Assembly (NCBI GenBank): GCA_028701435.1
Contig: JAQVQT010000028.1
Coordinates: forward strand, 1 to 14,599
Origin: Smithellaceae bacterium
GTDB lineage: Bacteria > Desulfobacterota > Syntrophia > Syntrophales > Smithellaceae
Direction of reading: 5' to 3'
DNA: 14,599 nucleotides
The first letter of the stretch is position 1; each line of letters begins with the position of its first letter. The position numbers and the translations under genes are program-made. Shown here one piece after another: positions 7,222 through 14,570 of this stretch. The notes under the pieces are model-generated. The model did not search any database. It was given only the letters and a program-made list of their open reading frames with translations, and was not told where the DNA came from.

Positions 7222-7233
7222 TGTTTTTCTCAA
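7205..7233 (-). promoter_or_regulatory. Likely serC operon promoter
   Basis: On the - strand TTGAGA (7228-7233, five of six consensus bases) and TATGAA (7205-7210, four of six) are separated by 17 bases. The start would be near 7198, giving a leader of about 35 bases to the serC ATG. It would drive serC, the long serA and purA, and may read on into tRNA-Lys and the short serA. Confidence 0.5.
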
Positions 7234-7320
7234 GAAATTTAAACCGTAGTAGACCTCCCGTGACCAGTGGTCGAAGCGGTTGCGGCTGAAACTTTCGAGG
7301 CATCAGTAAAATAACAATTT

Positions 7321-7334
7321 TTGACTTAAGTCAA
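7321..7334. promoter_or_regulatory. FNR/DNR-like palindrome, class II position
   Basis: TTGACTTAAGTCAA is a perfect 14-base palindrome matching the half-site form of CRP/FNR-family boxes (TTGA-N6-TCAA; TTGAT-N4-ATCAA for FNR, with C/G variants in the Anr/DNR group). Its centre falls exactly 41.5 bases before the start predicted from the TATAAA box at 7357-7362. That is the classical place for activation. It would tie the cupin-FprA operon to oxygen or nitric oxide. Confidence 0.65.
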
Positions 7335-7356
7335 ATACATTATGGTTCAGACAGGT

Positions 7357-7362
7357 TATAAA
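7357..7362 (+). promoter_or_regulatory. -10 box of the cupin-fprA operon promoter
   Basis: TATAAA is five of six consensus bases. The matching -35 position (about 7334-7339, AAATAC) is very poor, which is what an activator-dependent promoter would show. The start would be near 7369, leaving a leader of about 52 bases. Confidence 0.55.
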
Positions 7363-7377
7363 ACTACAAAACTGGAG

Positions 7378-7396
7378 GCAATCCTGATAGGATTGC
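7378..7396 (+). promoter_or_regulatory. Leader hairpin before the cupin gene
   Basis: GCAATCCT and AGGATTGC pair perfectly around a three-base GAT loop, inside the predicted untranslated leader and 11 bases before the GGGAGG ribosome site (7407-7412 region). No T run follows at once, so it is not a typical terminator. It might protect the 5' end or tune translation; its role is unknown. Confidence 0.5.
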
Positions 7397-7420
7397 TTAC
7401 AAAAACGGGGAGGGATCAAA

Positions 7421-7756
7421 ATGACTGAAAATTTGGCCACCATTGCGGACCTGACCGGTGCGTTTCGTCTTTCGGAGCTGGTTGCCTACCAGGAGCACTC
7501 CGTGGTCAGCCGGGAAATTATCCGGAAACCTTCCGGAATTATGACGGCCTTTGCCTTTGACGCCGGCGAGGGATTAAGCGAGCACACGGCTCCTTTTGAC
7601 GCGCTCGTCTATCTCTTGGAAGGCAACGCGGAAATCATCATTGATCAAAAGCCCCACCCGGTCGGGAAAGGGGAGATGATCCTGATGCCGGCGCACAAAC
7701 CGCATGCGCTCAAGGCAATAACCCGCTTTAAGATGTTGCTGGTCATGATAAAGTAA
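7421..7756 (+). CDS. Small single-domain cupin
   Basis: This 111-residue protein is one cupin beta-barrel. Motif 1 covers about 51-68 (S-E-H-T-A-P-F-D-A-L-V-Y-L-L-E-G, with H55) and motif 2 about 84-97 (G-E-M-I-L-M-P-A-H-K-P-H-A-L, with H92 and H95). The usual second histidine and glutamate of motif 1 are absent or replaced (D60), so any metal site is reduced or different and the protein may be a sensor or binding protein rather than an enzyme. ATG at 7421 has GGGAGG about eight bases before it. It stands 16 bases before fprA on the same strand behind one promoter, so a role alongside O2/NO reduction is likely by context; no biochemical role is known to me. No membrane segments or signal peptide are seen. 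Confidence 0.85.
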   Translation: MTENLATIADLTGAFRLSELVAYQEHSVVSREIIRKPSGIMTAFAFDAGEGLSEHTAPFDALVYLLEGNAEIIIDQKPHPVGKGEMILMPAHKPHALKAITRFKMLLVMIK

Positions 7757-7772
7757 AAAAAGGAGGTGTGTT

Positions 7773-8960
7773 ATGAAGTTCGAGATTACACCGGGTGTCA
7801 ATTGGGTGGGGAAGATTGACTGGGAGCTGCGCAAGTTTCACGGCGAGGAATACTCCACGCATCGCGGCTCGTCGTATAACGCGTATCTGGTGAGAGACGA
7901 AAAGACCGCGCTTATCGACACGGTCTGGTCGCCTTTTGCGAAAGAGTTCGTGGACAATCTGGCCAGGGAAATCGATCTCAACAAAATTGACTATGTGATT
8001 GCCAACCACGCGGAAATGGATCACTCCGGCGCCCTGCCGCTTCTGATGCACCGGATTCCCGACAAGCCCGTGTACTGCACGGCCAACGGACTGAAATCGC
8101 TCAAGGGCCACTATCACAAGGACTGGAACTTCCAGGTGGTGAAAACCGGCGACAAGCTGTCGCTGGGCAAGAAGGAACTGATTTTCGTGGAAGCCATGAT
8201 GCTGCACTGGCCGGATTCCATGATGGAGTACCTCACCGGCGACGCGATCCTGTTTTCCAACGACGCCTTCGGCCAGCATATTGCCAGCGAGCATATGTTC
8301 AATGATCTGGTCGATCCATCCGAACTGTTCGAGGAGGCAACCAAGTATTACGCCAACATTCTCACGCCTTTTTCGCCTCTGGTGACGAAAAAAATCAATG
8401 AAGTGGTGGGGCTCAATCTGCCGGTGAAATTCATCTGCCCCAGCCACGGCGTCATCTGGCGAGACAATCCCCTGCAGATCGCGCAAAAATACCTGCAATG
8501 GGCGGCGGACTATCAGGAAAATCAGATTTCAATCATTTACGACACGATGTGGGACGGCACGAGAAGACTGGCCGAACAAATCGCCCACGGAATCAAGCAG
8601 GCAGACGACAAGGTGACGGTGAAGCTTTTCAATATCTCCCGCCGCGACATCAATGACGTGGTGACCGAAGTCTTCAAATCGAAGGCAATTCTGCTGGGGT
8701 CGCCCACGATCAACAAAGGCATTCTCAACGCCATGTCGGCGCTAATCGAGATGATCACGGGGCTCAAGTTCAAAAACAAGAAAGCGGCTGCCTTCGGCTG
8801 CTACGGCTGGAGTGGTGAGAGCGTGAAGATTTTAAACGATCATTTGTCCAAAGCCGGGTTTGAAATGATCGGCGACGGCTTCAAAGCCATGTGGCAGCCG
8901 GGGGATGAAGCGCTCGCGCAGGCACTGGCGTTTGGAAAGGATTTTGCGGGGAAAGTATAA
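7773..8960 (+). CDS. fprA: Flavodiiron protein (class A, FprA type), O2/NO reductase
   Basis: This 395-residue cytoplasmic protein has the two-domain layout of class A flavodiiron proteins: an N-terminal metallo-beta-lactamase-like diiron domain (about 1-245) and a C-terminal flavodoxin domain (about 252-392) that holds FMN. The diiron ligands are all visible: H79, E81 and D83 in N-H-A-E-M-D-H-S-G, H145 in M-L-H-W, D164 in S-N-D-A and H225 in P-S-H-G. The flavodoxin phosphate loop is Y-D-T-M-W-D-G-T-R (256-264), followed by L-L-G-S-P-T-I-N (307-314). There is no C-terminal rubredoxin or flavin reductase domain, so electrons must come from a separate rubredoxin or F420-like donor not encoded here. 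It reduces O2 to water and/or NO to N2O in anaerobes. AGGAGGTG lies five bases before the ATG. It shares the transcript of the cupin, and a terminator follows 18 bases after the stop. Confidence 0.95.
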   Translation: MKFEITPGVNWVGKIDWELRKFHGEEYSTHRGSSYNAYLVRDEKTALIDTVWSPFAKEFVDNLAREIDLNKIDYVIANHAEMDHSGALPLLMHRIPDKPVYCTANGLKSLKGHYHKDWNFQVVKTGDKLSLGKKELIFVEAMMLHWPDSMMEYLTGDAILFSNDAFGQHIASEHMFNDLVDPSELFEEATKYYANILTPFSPLVTKKINEVVGLNLPVKFICPSHGVIWRDNPLQIAQKYLQWAADYQENQISIIYDTMWDGTRRLAEQIAHGIKQADDKVTVKLFNISRRDINDVVTEVFKSKAILLGSPTINKGILNAMSALIEMITGLKFKNKKAAAFGCYGWSGESVKILNDHLSKAGFEMIGDGFKAMWQPGDEALAQALAFGKDFAGKV

Positions 8961-8978
8961 TTTTTACGGACCGGAATC

Positions 8979-9018
8979 AAAAAAGGGTGGAGGCCGTTTC
9001 GCGTTCCACCCTTTTTTT
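8979..9018. terminator. Bidirectional terminator between fprA and the pilB-like gene
   Basis: AAAAAAGGGTGGA (8979-8991) pairs with TCCACCCTTTTTT (9005-9017) around a 13-base loop, with seven T in a row (9012-9018) after it on the + strand and the mirrored T run on the - strand. It serves fprA from the left and the convergent ATPase gene ending at 9042 from the right. Confidence 0.93.
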
Positions 9019-9041
9019 ATATACGCTGGATCGTTTTACGC

Positions 9042-11342
9042 TTATTTGATGCAGACCCGGCGGACCTGGTTGAAATCCGTAATGCCCTGCAGCACTTTCT
9101 GGATTCCGTCCTGGAGCAGCGTGGTCATTCCCTCGGCCATGGATTTGGCGCGGATGACCTCAACCGTCTCATGCTTTTGCACCAGTTTCTTGATGGTGTC
9201 GGTGGCCACGACCAGCTCATGAATGCCCATTCTGCCCTTGTAGCCGGTCTTATCGCAGGCGTCGCATCCTTTGGCGCGATACAGTTTGAAATCATCGTTG
9301 TAGGAAACGCCCAGTTTGGCGAAGTCTTCCCGGCCGTAGCTTTCCACGATCTCCTCAAATTCCTCCTGCGTGGCATGATACTGCTCTTTGCAATTCTTGC
9401 ACAGCGTGCGCACCAGGCGCTGGGCGAGAATGCCCAAGAGGGCGTCCGCGAAGTTCAGCGGGTCGATGCCCATATCCAAAAGCCGGACGATGGTTTCCGG
9501 TGCGCTGTTGGTATGCAGCGTGCTGAAGACCAGATGGCCGGTCAGCGAAGCTTCAACGCCCGTTTTGGCCGTTTCAAAATCGCGCATTTCGCCCACCATG
9601 ATCACATCCGGGTCGGCGCGCAGAAACGCCCGCATGGCGGCCGCGAAGTCGAAGCCGATCTTGGACTGCACCTGAACCTGGCGAAGCCCGTATTGCGTGA
9701 TTTCCACCGGATCTTCCGCAGTCCAGATTTTCCGGTCCGGCCGGTTGATGACGTGGAGCGCCGCATGCAGCGTCGTGGTCTTGCCGGAGCCGGTCGGGCC
9801 GACAACCAGGATCATGCCGTAGGGCTTGTTGATGATGTTGATCATTTCATCATAATTGCGTTTGAGCAGCCCCATGGATTCCAGCGGCAGGAGCGTGTCG
9901 CTCTTGGCCAGCAGGCGCATGACAATGTCTTCCACGCCGCCCTGGGTGGGAATGGTGGCGACGCGCAGCTCCAGTTCGTCGCCGGAAGGGCGCCGGAACT
10001 TGATTTTGCCGTCCTGAGGTTTTCTTTTTTCCGTAATGTCCAGGTTGGACATGATTTTGACGCGCGAGATGATGGCGGACCGGTAGCTGAAGGGGACGGT
10101 CTGATAAATCGTGCAGTCGCCGTCGATGCGGTACCGGATTTCCACATTTTTCTTGCCGACGTTGGGTTCGATGTGAATATCGGATGCCCGGCGGGAGGAA
10201 GCGTCGTTGATGATTTTATTGACGAGCTGCATGATCACGCTGTCGGTTTCCGCGACGACGTCCATTCCTTCTTCTTCTTCGGAGCCTCCGCCTTCTTCAT
10301 CCATCTTGCCCAGGATTTCGGTAAAAGAATGTTCGTCTTCGCCGGAGCTGAAGAAAAGGTTGATGAATTTTAAGATATCCTCCGGCAGAGCGACGTCATA
10401 TTTCACCTTCTTGGTTTTCAGAAGATTTTCGATGGCGTCTCTTTTGATGATGTTGTTCGGATCATCGACAACCACGTGGATATTGCCGTCGATCTTTTCC
10501 AGCGGCACCCAAAGCTCGCGCTGAAGGTAGTCTTTTTTCAGGTTGGAAATCAAGTCGCCGGGGATGATGATTTTTTCGTTGTAATGGATAAACCGGCAGC
10601 GGTAAAACTCTTCGAAGGAGTGGCCGATGTCGTCTTTGGAGATTTTGTACTTGTTCATGAGATATCGCTCGACGGATTCTTTCTGCTCCCGCGCTTCTCC
10701 CCAGGCGGCTTCCAGCTCGTCTTCCTTGAGCATGTTGCGGGTCAGCAGAAAATCGAACCGGGTTTTGCGGCGGCGCTGGAAGCGCTGCTGGTTGTAGAAG
10801 GCAACGCCCAAAACCTCCACGATCTCCATGACCAGACCGATGTCTTCCTCGGTGAATTTGCTGTCTCCCCGTTTTTTGTTGAGGATTTGAATGACGCCCA
10901 TGAGCTGATCTTTATAAAAAATCGGGGCGGCCAGAATCTGTTTGGTCTTGAAGCCGGACTTTTTGTCCCAGCTCGCGTCAAAGGTCAATTCAGGATCGAT
11001 GGCCTTGAGCTCCGCCAGGTTGTATGCATCCGCGATGTTGACGATATTGAAGGTGTTGGCCACGTATCCGGCGATGCTGTGATTGTTGATCGGAACGCGG
11101 ATTTCTTTGAGTTGGGATCCCGCCAGAAACATGGAATAGATTTCGTTGTGCGGTTTATCGACGACATAGAGCGTGATGGAGTAGGCGTCAAACAGATTCA
11201 GGATGCCGTCCTTCAGATCGATCAGGATTTGGGCAATATTTTGCGCGGCGTGAATGCGGTTGGTGATGTCCTGAAGTTTTTTCTGTAATCGCAGCCTTTC
11301 TTCCAGACTCACTTCTATGGTGGGCTTCGTCTTCATGATCAT
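9042..11342 (-). CDS. GAF-domain PilB/GspE-type secretion ATPase
   Basis: This 766-residue ATPase has three parts. Residues about 25-188 form a GAF sensor domain. About 193-330 is an MshEN/T2SE N-terminal domain (L-L-T-R-N-M-L onward), which binds c-di-GMP in some relatives. After an acidic linker (349-359, rich in E and G) comes the T2SE motor (about 365-766): Walker A GPTGSGKTTT at 515-524, Asp box around I-W-T-A-E-D-P-V-E (539-547), Walker B V-I-M-V-G-E-M-R-D at 580-588, His box around S-T-L-H-T-N (607-612). Four cysteines (C648, C651, C693, C696) make the zinc site usual in GspE/PilB. It should be a hexamer driving type IV pilus or type II secretion assembly at the inner membrane. No other pilus or secretion gene is in the window. 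ATG at 11342 follows GGAGAGA; ATG at 11336 is an alternative two codons in. It is probably transcribed from the promoter at 11387-11415. Confidence 0.93.
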   Translation of the reverse strand: MIMKTKPTIEVSLEERLRLQKKLQDITNRIHAAQNIAQILIDLKDGILNLFDAYSITLYVVDKPHNEIYSMFLAGSQLKEIRVPINNHSIAGYVANTFNIVNIADAYNLAELKAIDPELTFDASWDKKSGFKTKQILAAPIFYKDQLMGVIQILNKKRGDSKFTEEDIGLVMEIVEVLGVAFYNQQRFQRRRKTRFDFLLTRNMLKEDELEAAWGEAREQKESVERYLMNKYKISKDDIGHSFEEFYRCRFIHYNEKIIIPGDLISNLKKDYLQRELWVPLEKIDGNIHVVVDDPNNIIKRDAIENLLKTKKVKYDVALPEDILKFINLFFSSGEDEHSFTEILGKMDEEGGGSEEEEGMDVVAETDSVIMQLVNKIINDASSRRASDIHIEPNVGKKNVEIRYRIDGDCTIYQTVPFSYRSAIISRVKIMSNLDITEKRKPQDGKIKFRRPSGDELELRVATIPTQGGVEDIVMRLLAKSDTLLPLESMGLLKRNYDEMINIINKPYGMILVVGPTGSGKTTTLHAALHVINRPDRKIWTAEDPVEITQYGLRQVQVQSKIGFDFAAAMRAFLRADPDVIMVGEMRDFETAKTGVEASLTGHLVFSTLHTNSAPETIVRLLDMGIDPLNFADALLGILAQRLVRTLCKNCKEQYHATQEEFEEIVESYGREDFAKLGVSYNDDFKLYRAKGCDACDKTGYKGRMGIHELVVATDTIKKLVQKHETVEVIRAKSMAEGMTTLLQDGIQKVLQGITDFNQVRRVCIK

Positions 11343-11386
11343 CCGGTTATCTCTCCGTTTTCTTTTTTCTCATAAAAACCGCGCAC

Positions 11387-11415
11387 ATCCTAGCAAGCCT
11401 CGCCGGGAATGTCAA
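11387..11415 (-). promoter_or_regulatory. Promoter of the GAF-PilB/GspE gene
   Basis: On the - strand a perfect TTGACA (11410-11415) and TAGGAT (11387-11392, preceded by TGC) are 17 bases apart. The start would be near 11380, about 38 bases before the ATG. It lies in the 127-base gap after glyS, where I see no convincing terminator, so glyQS transcripts may also read through. Confidence 0.7.
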
Positions 11416-11469
11416 TCAAACGAATTATCCCAACGCACCCGACAAGGCTGCCGCATGGCGCCGCGCGGT

Positions 11470-13542
11470 TTAGCCGGCGGTGACGATTTTCGAGAAATCG
11501 GCGATTTGATGGAACAGCGCCGAGATGTCCGCCAGCAGCGACAGGCGGTTGAAGCGGATTTTTTCGTCTTTGTCCATGACCATGACGGAATCGAAAAAAG
11601 CGTCCACGGGGGAGCGCAGGGCGGCGAGTTTGTTCAGCGCCGCGGTGAAATCCTTCTCGGCGATGCCTTTTTCCACGCGGGTGCCGATGTTTTCAAAATT
11701 CGCGAACAGCTTGATCTCCGCTTCCTGGGAAAGCAGGTTGACGTCCACGGAACCGCCGCGGAAATCCTTCAGGATGTTGTCGATCCGTTTGAAAGCTACG
11801 GAGAGGGGTTCGAACTCCGGATTGGCCCGAAACGCCTGCAGCGCCTGAATCTTTTCGATCACCGAAACGAGATGGTCGATGTCCGCGGCCAGAACCGCGT
11901 CCACCGTGTCATAGGCGTAGCCCTGGCTGATCAGTTGATTCTGCAGCCGCCCCCGGAAGAATTCCAGAACATCTTTTTTCACGTCTTCGGCCGGCTTCTT
12001 CAGAACATCCTTCAGGGACGCCAGGCATTCGTCGATCAGAAAATTCAGGCTCAGGTCGTAGCGGCGCGACAGGATAATGTTGATGACGCCCAGCGCCTGG
12101 CGGCGGAGGGCATAGGGGTCGGCCGTGCCGGAAGGCGGCATGCCCACGGCGAAGAAGCCGACGATGGTGTCCATTTTATCGGCGATGCCGACGATCGCGC
12201 CTTCATCCGTGCCCGGCAGACTGCCCCCGGCGACAATCGGCAGGTAATGCTCATAAATGGCATCGGCGATTTCCGGTTTTTCCCCGGCCAAAAGAGCGTA
12301 TTCCCGTCCCATGATGCCCTGAAGTTCGGAAAATTCGCCCACCATGAGCGATTCCAGATCGGCCTTGGCCAGAAGCGCGGCGCGGTCCACGTTTTTCTTG
12401 ACCGCGGGCTTCACCTTGGAGGCGATCTTGACCGCCAGCTTGCGGAAGCGCATCACCTTTTTATGGGAGGTCCCCAGCAGGGTGTGGAAGACCACTTTTT
12501 TCAGGGACTCCACGCGATTTTCCAGCGGGATTTTTTTATCCTCTTCAAAGAAAAACGAGGCGTCGGCCAGCCGGGCCTGCAGGACGCGTTCATTGCCCCG
12601 GGCGACCACATCCAGATTTCGGGCGCGGGTATTGCTGACGGCGATGAAATGGGGCAGAAGTTTTCCTTCTTCGTCCACGATGGGGAAATACTTCTGGTGC
12701 GAGATCATGGTGGTGGTCAGCACTTCCTTGGGGATCTGCAGGTAATGGGGGTCGAAGCCGCCGCGAACGATCACCGGATATTCCACGATAAACGCGATGG
12801 TTTCCAGCAGGTCTTCCGTATAGAAAAGCTTTCCCCCGACTTCGGCGGCCGATTTTTGCGCTTCTTCGAGAATGAATTTTTTCCGCTCTGCGGGATCGGC
12901 GATGACAAAATGCTCCCGGGCTTTGGCGAGGTAATCTTCGTATCCCTCAACGGAAAAGGTCTCCGGGCTCATAAAGCGATGGCCGCGCGAGGTGTTTCCG
13001 CTTTCAATGTCTTCCACCTTGAGCGGCACGACCTGGCCGCCGTAAAGCGCCAGCAGCCAGTGGATGGGCCGGGCAAAGCGCAGATCGTAAGCGGCCCAGC
13101 GCATGGATTTGCGAAACGGAATGGACAGCAGAAAGTTTTTGAGGATGTCCGGCAGCAGGTCGGCGGTCGGCTGTCCGGCAATGGTTTTTCGGGCGCACAG
13201 ATACTCGCCCTTGTCGTTCGTGACGGTTTCGAGTTCGGAGACCTCCAGGCCCTGTCCCCGGGCAAATCCCAGCGCGGCTTTGGTCGGCCGACCTTCTTCG
13301 TCAAAGGCCGCTTTTTTGGCCGGACCCATTTTTTCGACGATCTGGTCGTCCTGCTTTGGCGCGACATCCGCAATATGCAGCACCAGCCGGCGGGGAGTGG
13401 CCAGGCAATGGATGGTCTCAAAGGCGATTCGTTTTTCGGTAAGCGCCTTGCGGATCATTTCTTCCATATCCACGACCGCTTTGGATAAAAAGCCCGCGGG
13501 AATTTCTTCGGTGCCGATTTCAAAAAGAAGTTCGTTGTTCAT
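11470..13542 (-). CDS. glyS: Glycyl-tRNA synthetase beta subunit
   Basis: GlyS is the tRNA-binding subunit of the alpha2beta2 glycyl-tRNA synthetase, working with GlyQ to charge tRNA-Gly. The 690 residues are the usual length. It opens with N-E-L-L-F-E-I-G-T-E-E-I-P (3-15), the hallmark of the family, and has the L-A-T-P-R-R-L (47-53) and F-A-R-P-I-H-W-L (156-163) segments. Further on are S-H-Q-K-Y-F-P (281-287), S-N-T-R-A (303-307) and D-P-Y-A-L-R-R-Q-A (475-483) motifs. The last 130 residues or so form the DALR-like anticodon-binding region. ATG at 13540-13542 has GGAGA five bases upstream and follows the glyQ stop by 16 bases. Nothing abnormal is seen. Confidence 0.97.
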   Translation of the reverse strand: MNNELLFEIGTEEIPAGFLSKAVVDMEEMIRKALTEKRIAFETIHCLATPRRLVLHIADVAPKQDDQIVEKMGPAKKAAFDEEGRPTKAALGFARGQGLEVSELETVTNDKGEYLCARKTIAGQPTADLLPDILKNFLLSIPFRKSMRWAAYDLRFARPIHWLLALYGGQVVPLKVEDIESGNTSRGHRFMSPETFSVEGYEDYLAKAREHFVIADPAERKKFILEEAQKSAAEVGGKLFYTEDLLETIAFIVEYPVIVRGGFDPHYLQIPKEVLTTTMISHQKYFPIVDEEGKLLPHFIAVSNTRARNLDVVARGNERVLQARLADASFFFEEDKKIPLENRVESLKKVVFHTLLGTSHKKVMRFRKLAVKIASKVKPAVKKNVDRAALLAKADLESLMVGEFSELQGIMGREYALLAGEKPEIADAIYEHYLPIVAGGSLPGTDEGAIVGIADKMDTIVGFFAVGMPPSGTADPYALRRQALGVINIILSRRYDLSLNFLIDECLASLKDVLKKPAEDVKKDVLEFFRGRLQNQLISQGYAYDTVDAVLAADIDHLVSVIEKIQALQAFRANPEFEPLSVAFKRIDNILKDFRGGSVDVNLLSQEAEIKLFANFENIGTRVEKGIAEKDFTAALNKLAALRSPVDAFFDSVMVMDKDEKIRFNRLSLLADISALFHQIADFSKIVTAG

Positions 13543-13558
13543 CGTGTCTCCAGCTTTC

Positions 13559-14431
13559 CTAGTGATTCTGTAAAAGAGGGTATCCCAGTTCTTCCCGCTG
13601 CTTCATATAGAGTTCCGCGCTCACCCTGGCCAGGTTTCGCACCCGGCCGATGTAGCTGGTGCGCTCCGCGACGCTGATCGCGCCCCGGGCGTTAAGCAGG
13701 TTGAACGTGTGCGAACATTTCAGACAGTAGTCATAGGCGGGCAGCGGCAGATTTTTTTCTGCGATGCGCAGCGCCTCCTCCTCGTACATGTCGAACAGCC
13801 TGCGCAGCATCGGAATGTCGGCCACTTCAAAATTATAGGTGGAAAATTCGACTTCGCCCTTGTGGTGCACGTCGCCGTACTTGATTTTATCCGTCCATTG
13901 CAGATCATAAACGTTGTTGATGCCCTGGATGTACATGGCGATGCGTTCCGTTCCGTAGGTCAGCTCGGCGCAGACCGGTTTGCAGTCGAAGCCCCCCACC
14001 TGCTGAAAATACGTGAACTGCGAGATTTCCATGCCGTCGAGCCACACTTCCCATCCCAGGCCCCAGGCGCCCAGCGTCGGGGATTCCCAGTCGTCTTCCA
14101 CGAAACGGATGTCGTGCTCCAGCGGATCGATGCCGAAGCTTTTGAGAGAATCGAGGTAGAGTTCCTGAATATTGACCGGCGACGGCTTCATAATCACCTG
14201 GTACTGGTAATAATGCTGCAGCCGGTTGGGGTTTTCGCCGTAGCGGCCGTCGGTCGGCCGCCTGGACGGCTGCACATAGCCCACGTTCCAGGGTTCCGGG
14301 CCCAGCGCCCTCAGGCAGGTGGCGGGATGAAACGTTCCCGCGCCGACCTCCATATCATAAGGCTGCTGAATGACGCAGCCCTGAGAATGCCAGTATTGTT
14401 CCAGCGCAAAGATTAATTCCTGAAAAGTCAC
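13559..14431 (-). CDS. glyQ: Glycyl-tRNA synthetase alpha subunit
   Basis: GlyQ is the class II catalytic subunit, activating glycine with ATP. The 290 residues are normal length. Motifs seen are G-A-G-T-F-H-P-A-T (30-38), G-P-E-P-W-N-V (44-50), Q-P-S-R-R-P-T-D-G-R-Y-G-E-N-P-N-R (54-70), W-E-S-P-T-L-G-A-W-G-L-G-W-E-V-W-L-D-G-M-E (115-135) and E-L-T-Y-G-T-E-R-I (156-164), together the active site. The start codon is GTG (14429-14431), chosen because AAGGAGG stands five bases before it and because the product then begins at the usual M-T-F-Q-E. It is first in the glyQ-glyS operon; a likely promoter is about 70-100 bases upstream. Confidence 0.97.
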   Translation of the reverse strand: MTFQELIFALEQYWHSQGCVIQQPYDMEVGAGTFHPATCLRALGPEPWNVGYVQPSRRPTDGRYGENPNRLQHYYQYQVIMKPSPVNIQELYLDSLKSFGIDPLEHDIRFVEDDWESPTLGAWGLGWEVWLDGMEISQFTYFQQVGGFDCKPVCAELTYGTERIAMYIQGINNVYDLQWTDKIKYGDVHHKGEVEFSTYNFEVADIPMLRRLFDMYEEEALRIAEKNLPLPAYDYCLKCSHTFNLLNARGAISVAERTSYIGRVRNLARVSAELYMKQREELGYPLLQNH

Positions 14432-14436
14432 AATGT

Positions 14437-14443
14437 CCTCCTT
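14437..14443 (-). promoter_or_regulatory. Ribosome binding site fixing the GTG start of glyQ
   Basis: AAGGAGG on the - strand lies five bases before GTG at 14429-14431. No ATG is suitably placed, so this strong site decides the start. Confidence 0.85.
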
Positions 14444-14498
14444 GAAATTGCCGGCAGGAACTCAGGACCGGTCATGCAGATCCAATTCTGCCAGCGGC

Positions 14499-14527
14499 TA
14501 CCTAGCATGAAAGGTCAAGGGGGTCAA
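14499..14527 (-). promoter_or_regulatory. Promoter of the glyQS operon
   Basis: On the - strand TTGACC (14522-14527) and TAGGTA (14499-14504, preceded by TGC) are 17 bases apart. The start would be near 14492, giving a leader of about 60 bases. A second TTGACC lies inside the spacer but gives too short a spacing to TAGGTA. Confidence 0.55.
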
Positions 14528-14570
14528 GATAGGGGAAGGGGGAAGGGGAAGATTGGTGGATGTGAAAAAG

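Noticed and set aside
7190..7228. Hairpin plus T run read as a + strand terminator
   Set aside because: No + strand gene ends upstream: serC lies on the other strand and its promoter is here. The T run (7224-7228) comes two bases after the stem, so it could terminate an antisense RNA, but nothing supports such an RNA.
7262..7272. Short palindrome GACCA-G-TGGTC in the divergent region
   Set aside because: It is only five bases per arm and far from both promoter cores; such matches arise by chance.
7321..7349. TTGACT at 7321-7326 as a -35 box for the cupin gene
   Set aside because: No -10 box is found 16-18 bases on; the TATAAA box is about 30 bases away. The palindrome with class II spacing explains the site better.
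9171..10373. Long + strand open frame opposite the PilB/GspE gene
   Set aside because: It lies entirely within the T2SE motor coding region, with no ribosome site and an H/D/R-rich shadow composition.
11440..11470. G/C-rich foldable stretch after glyS as a terminator
   Set aside because: The possible stems are short and imperfect and no T run follows on the - strand.
11317..13488. Very long + strand open frame (about 720 residues) opposite glyS
   Set aside because: GlyS on the other strand is complete and has clear family motifs. The antisense product is rich in H, D, R and G, repeats no known motif, and is a by-product of GC-rich third positions.
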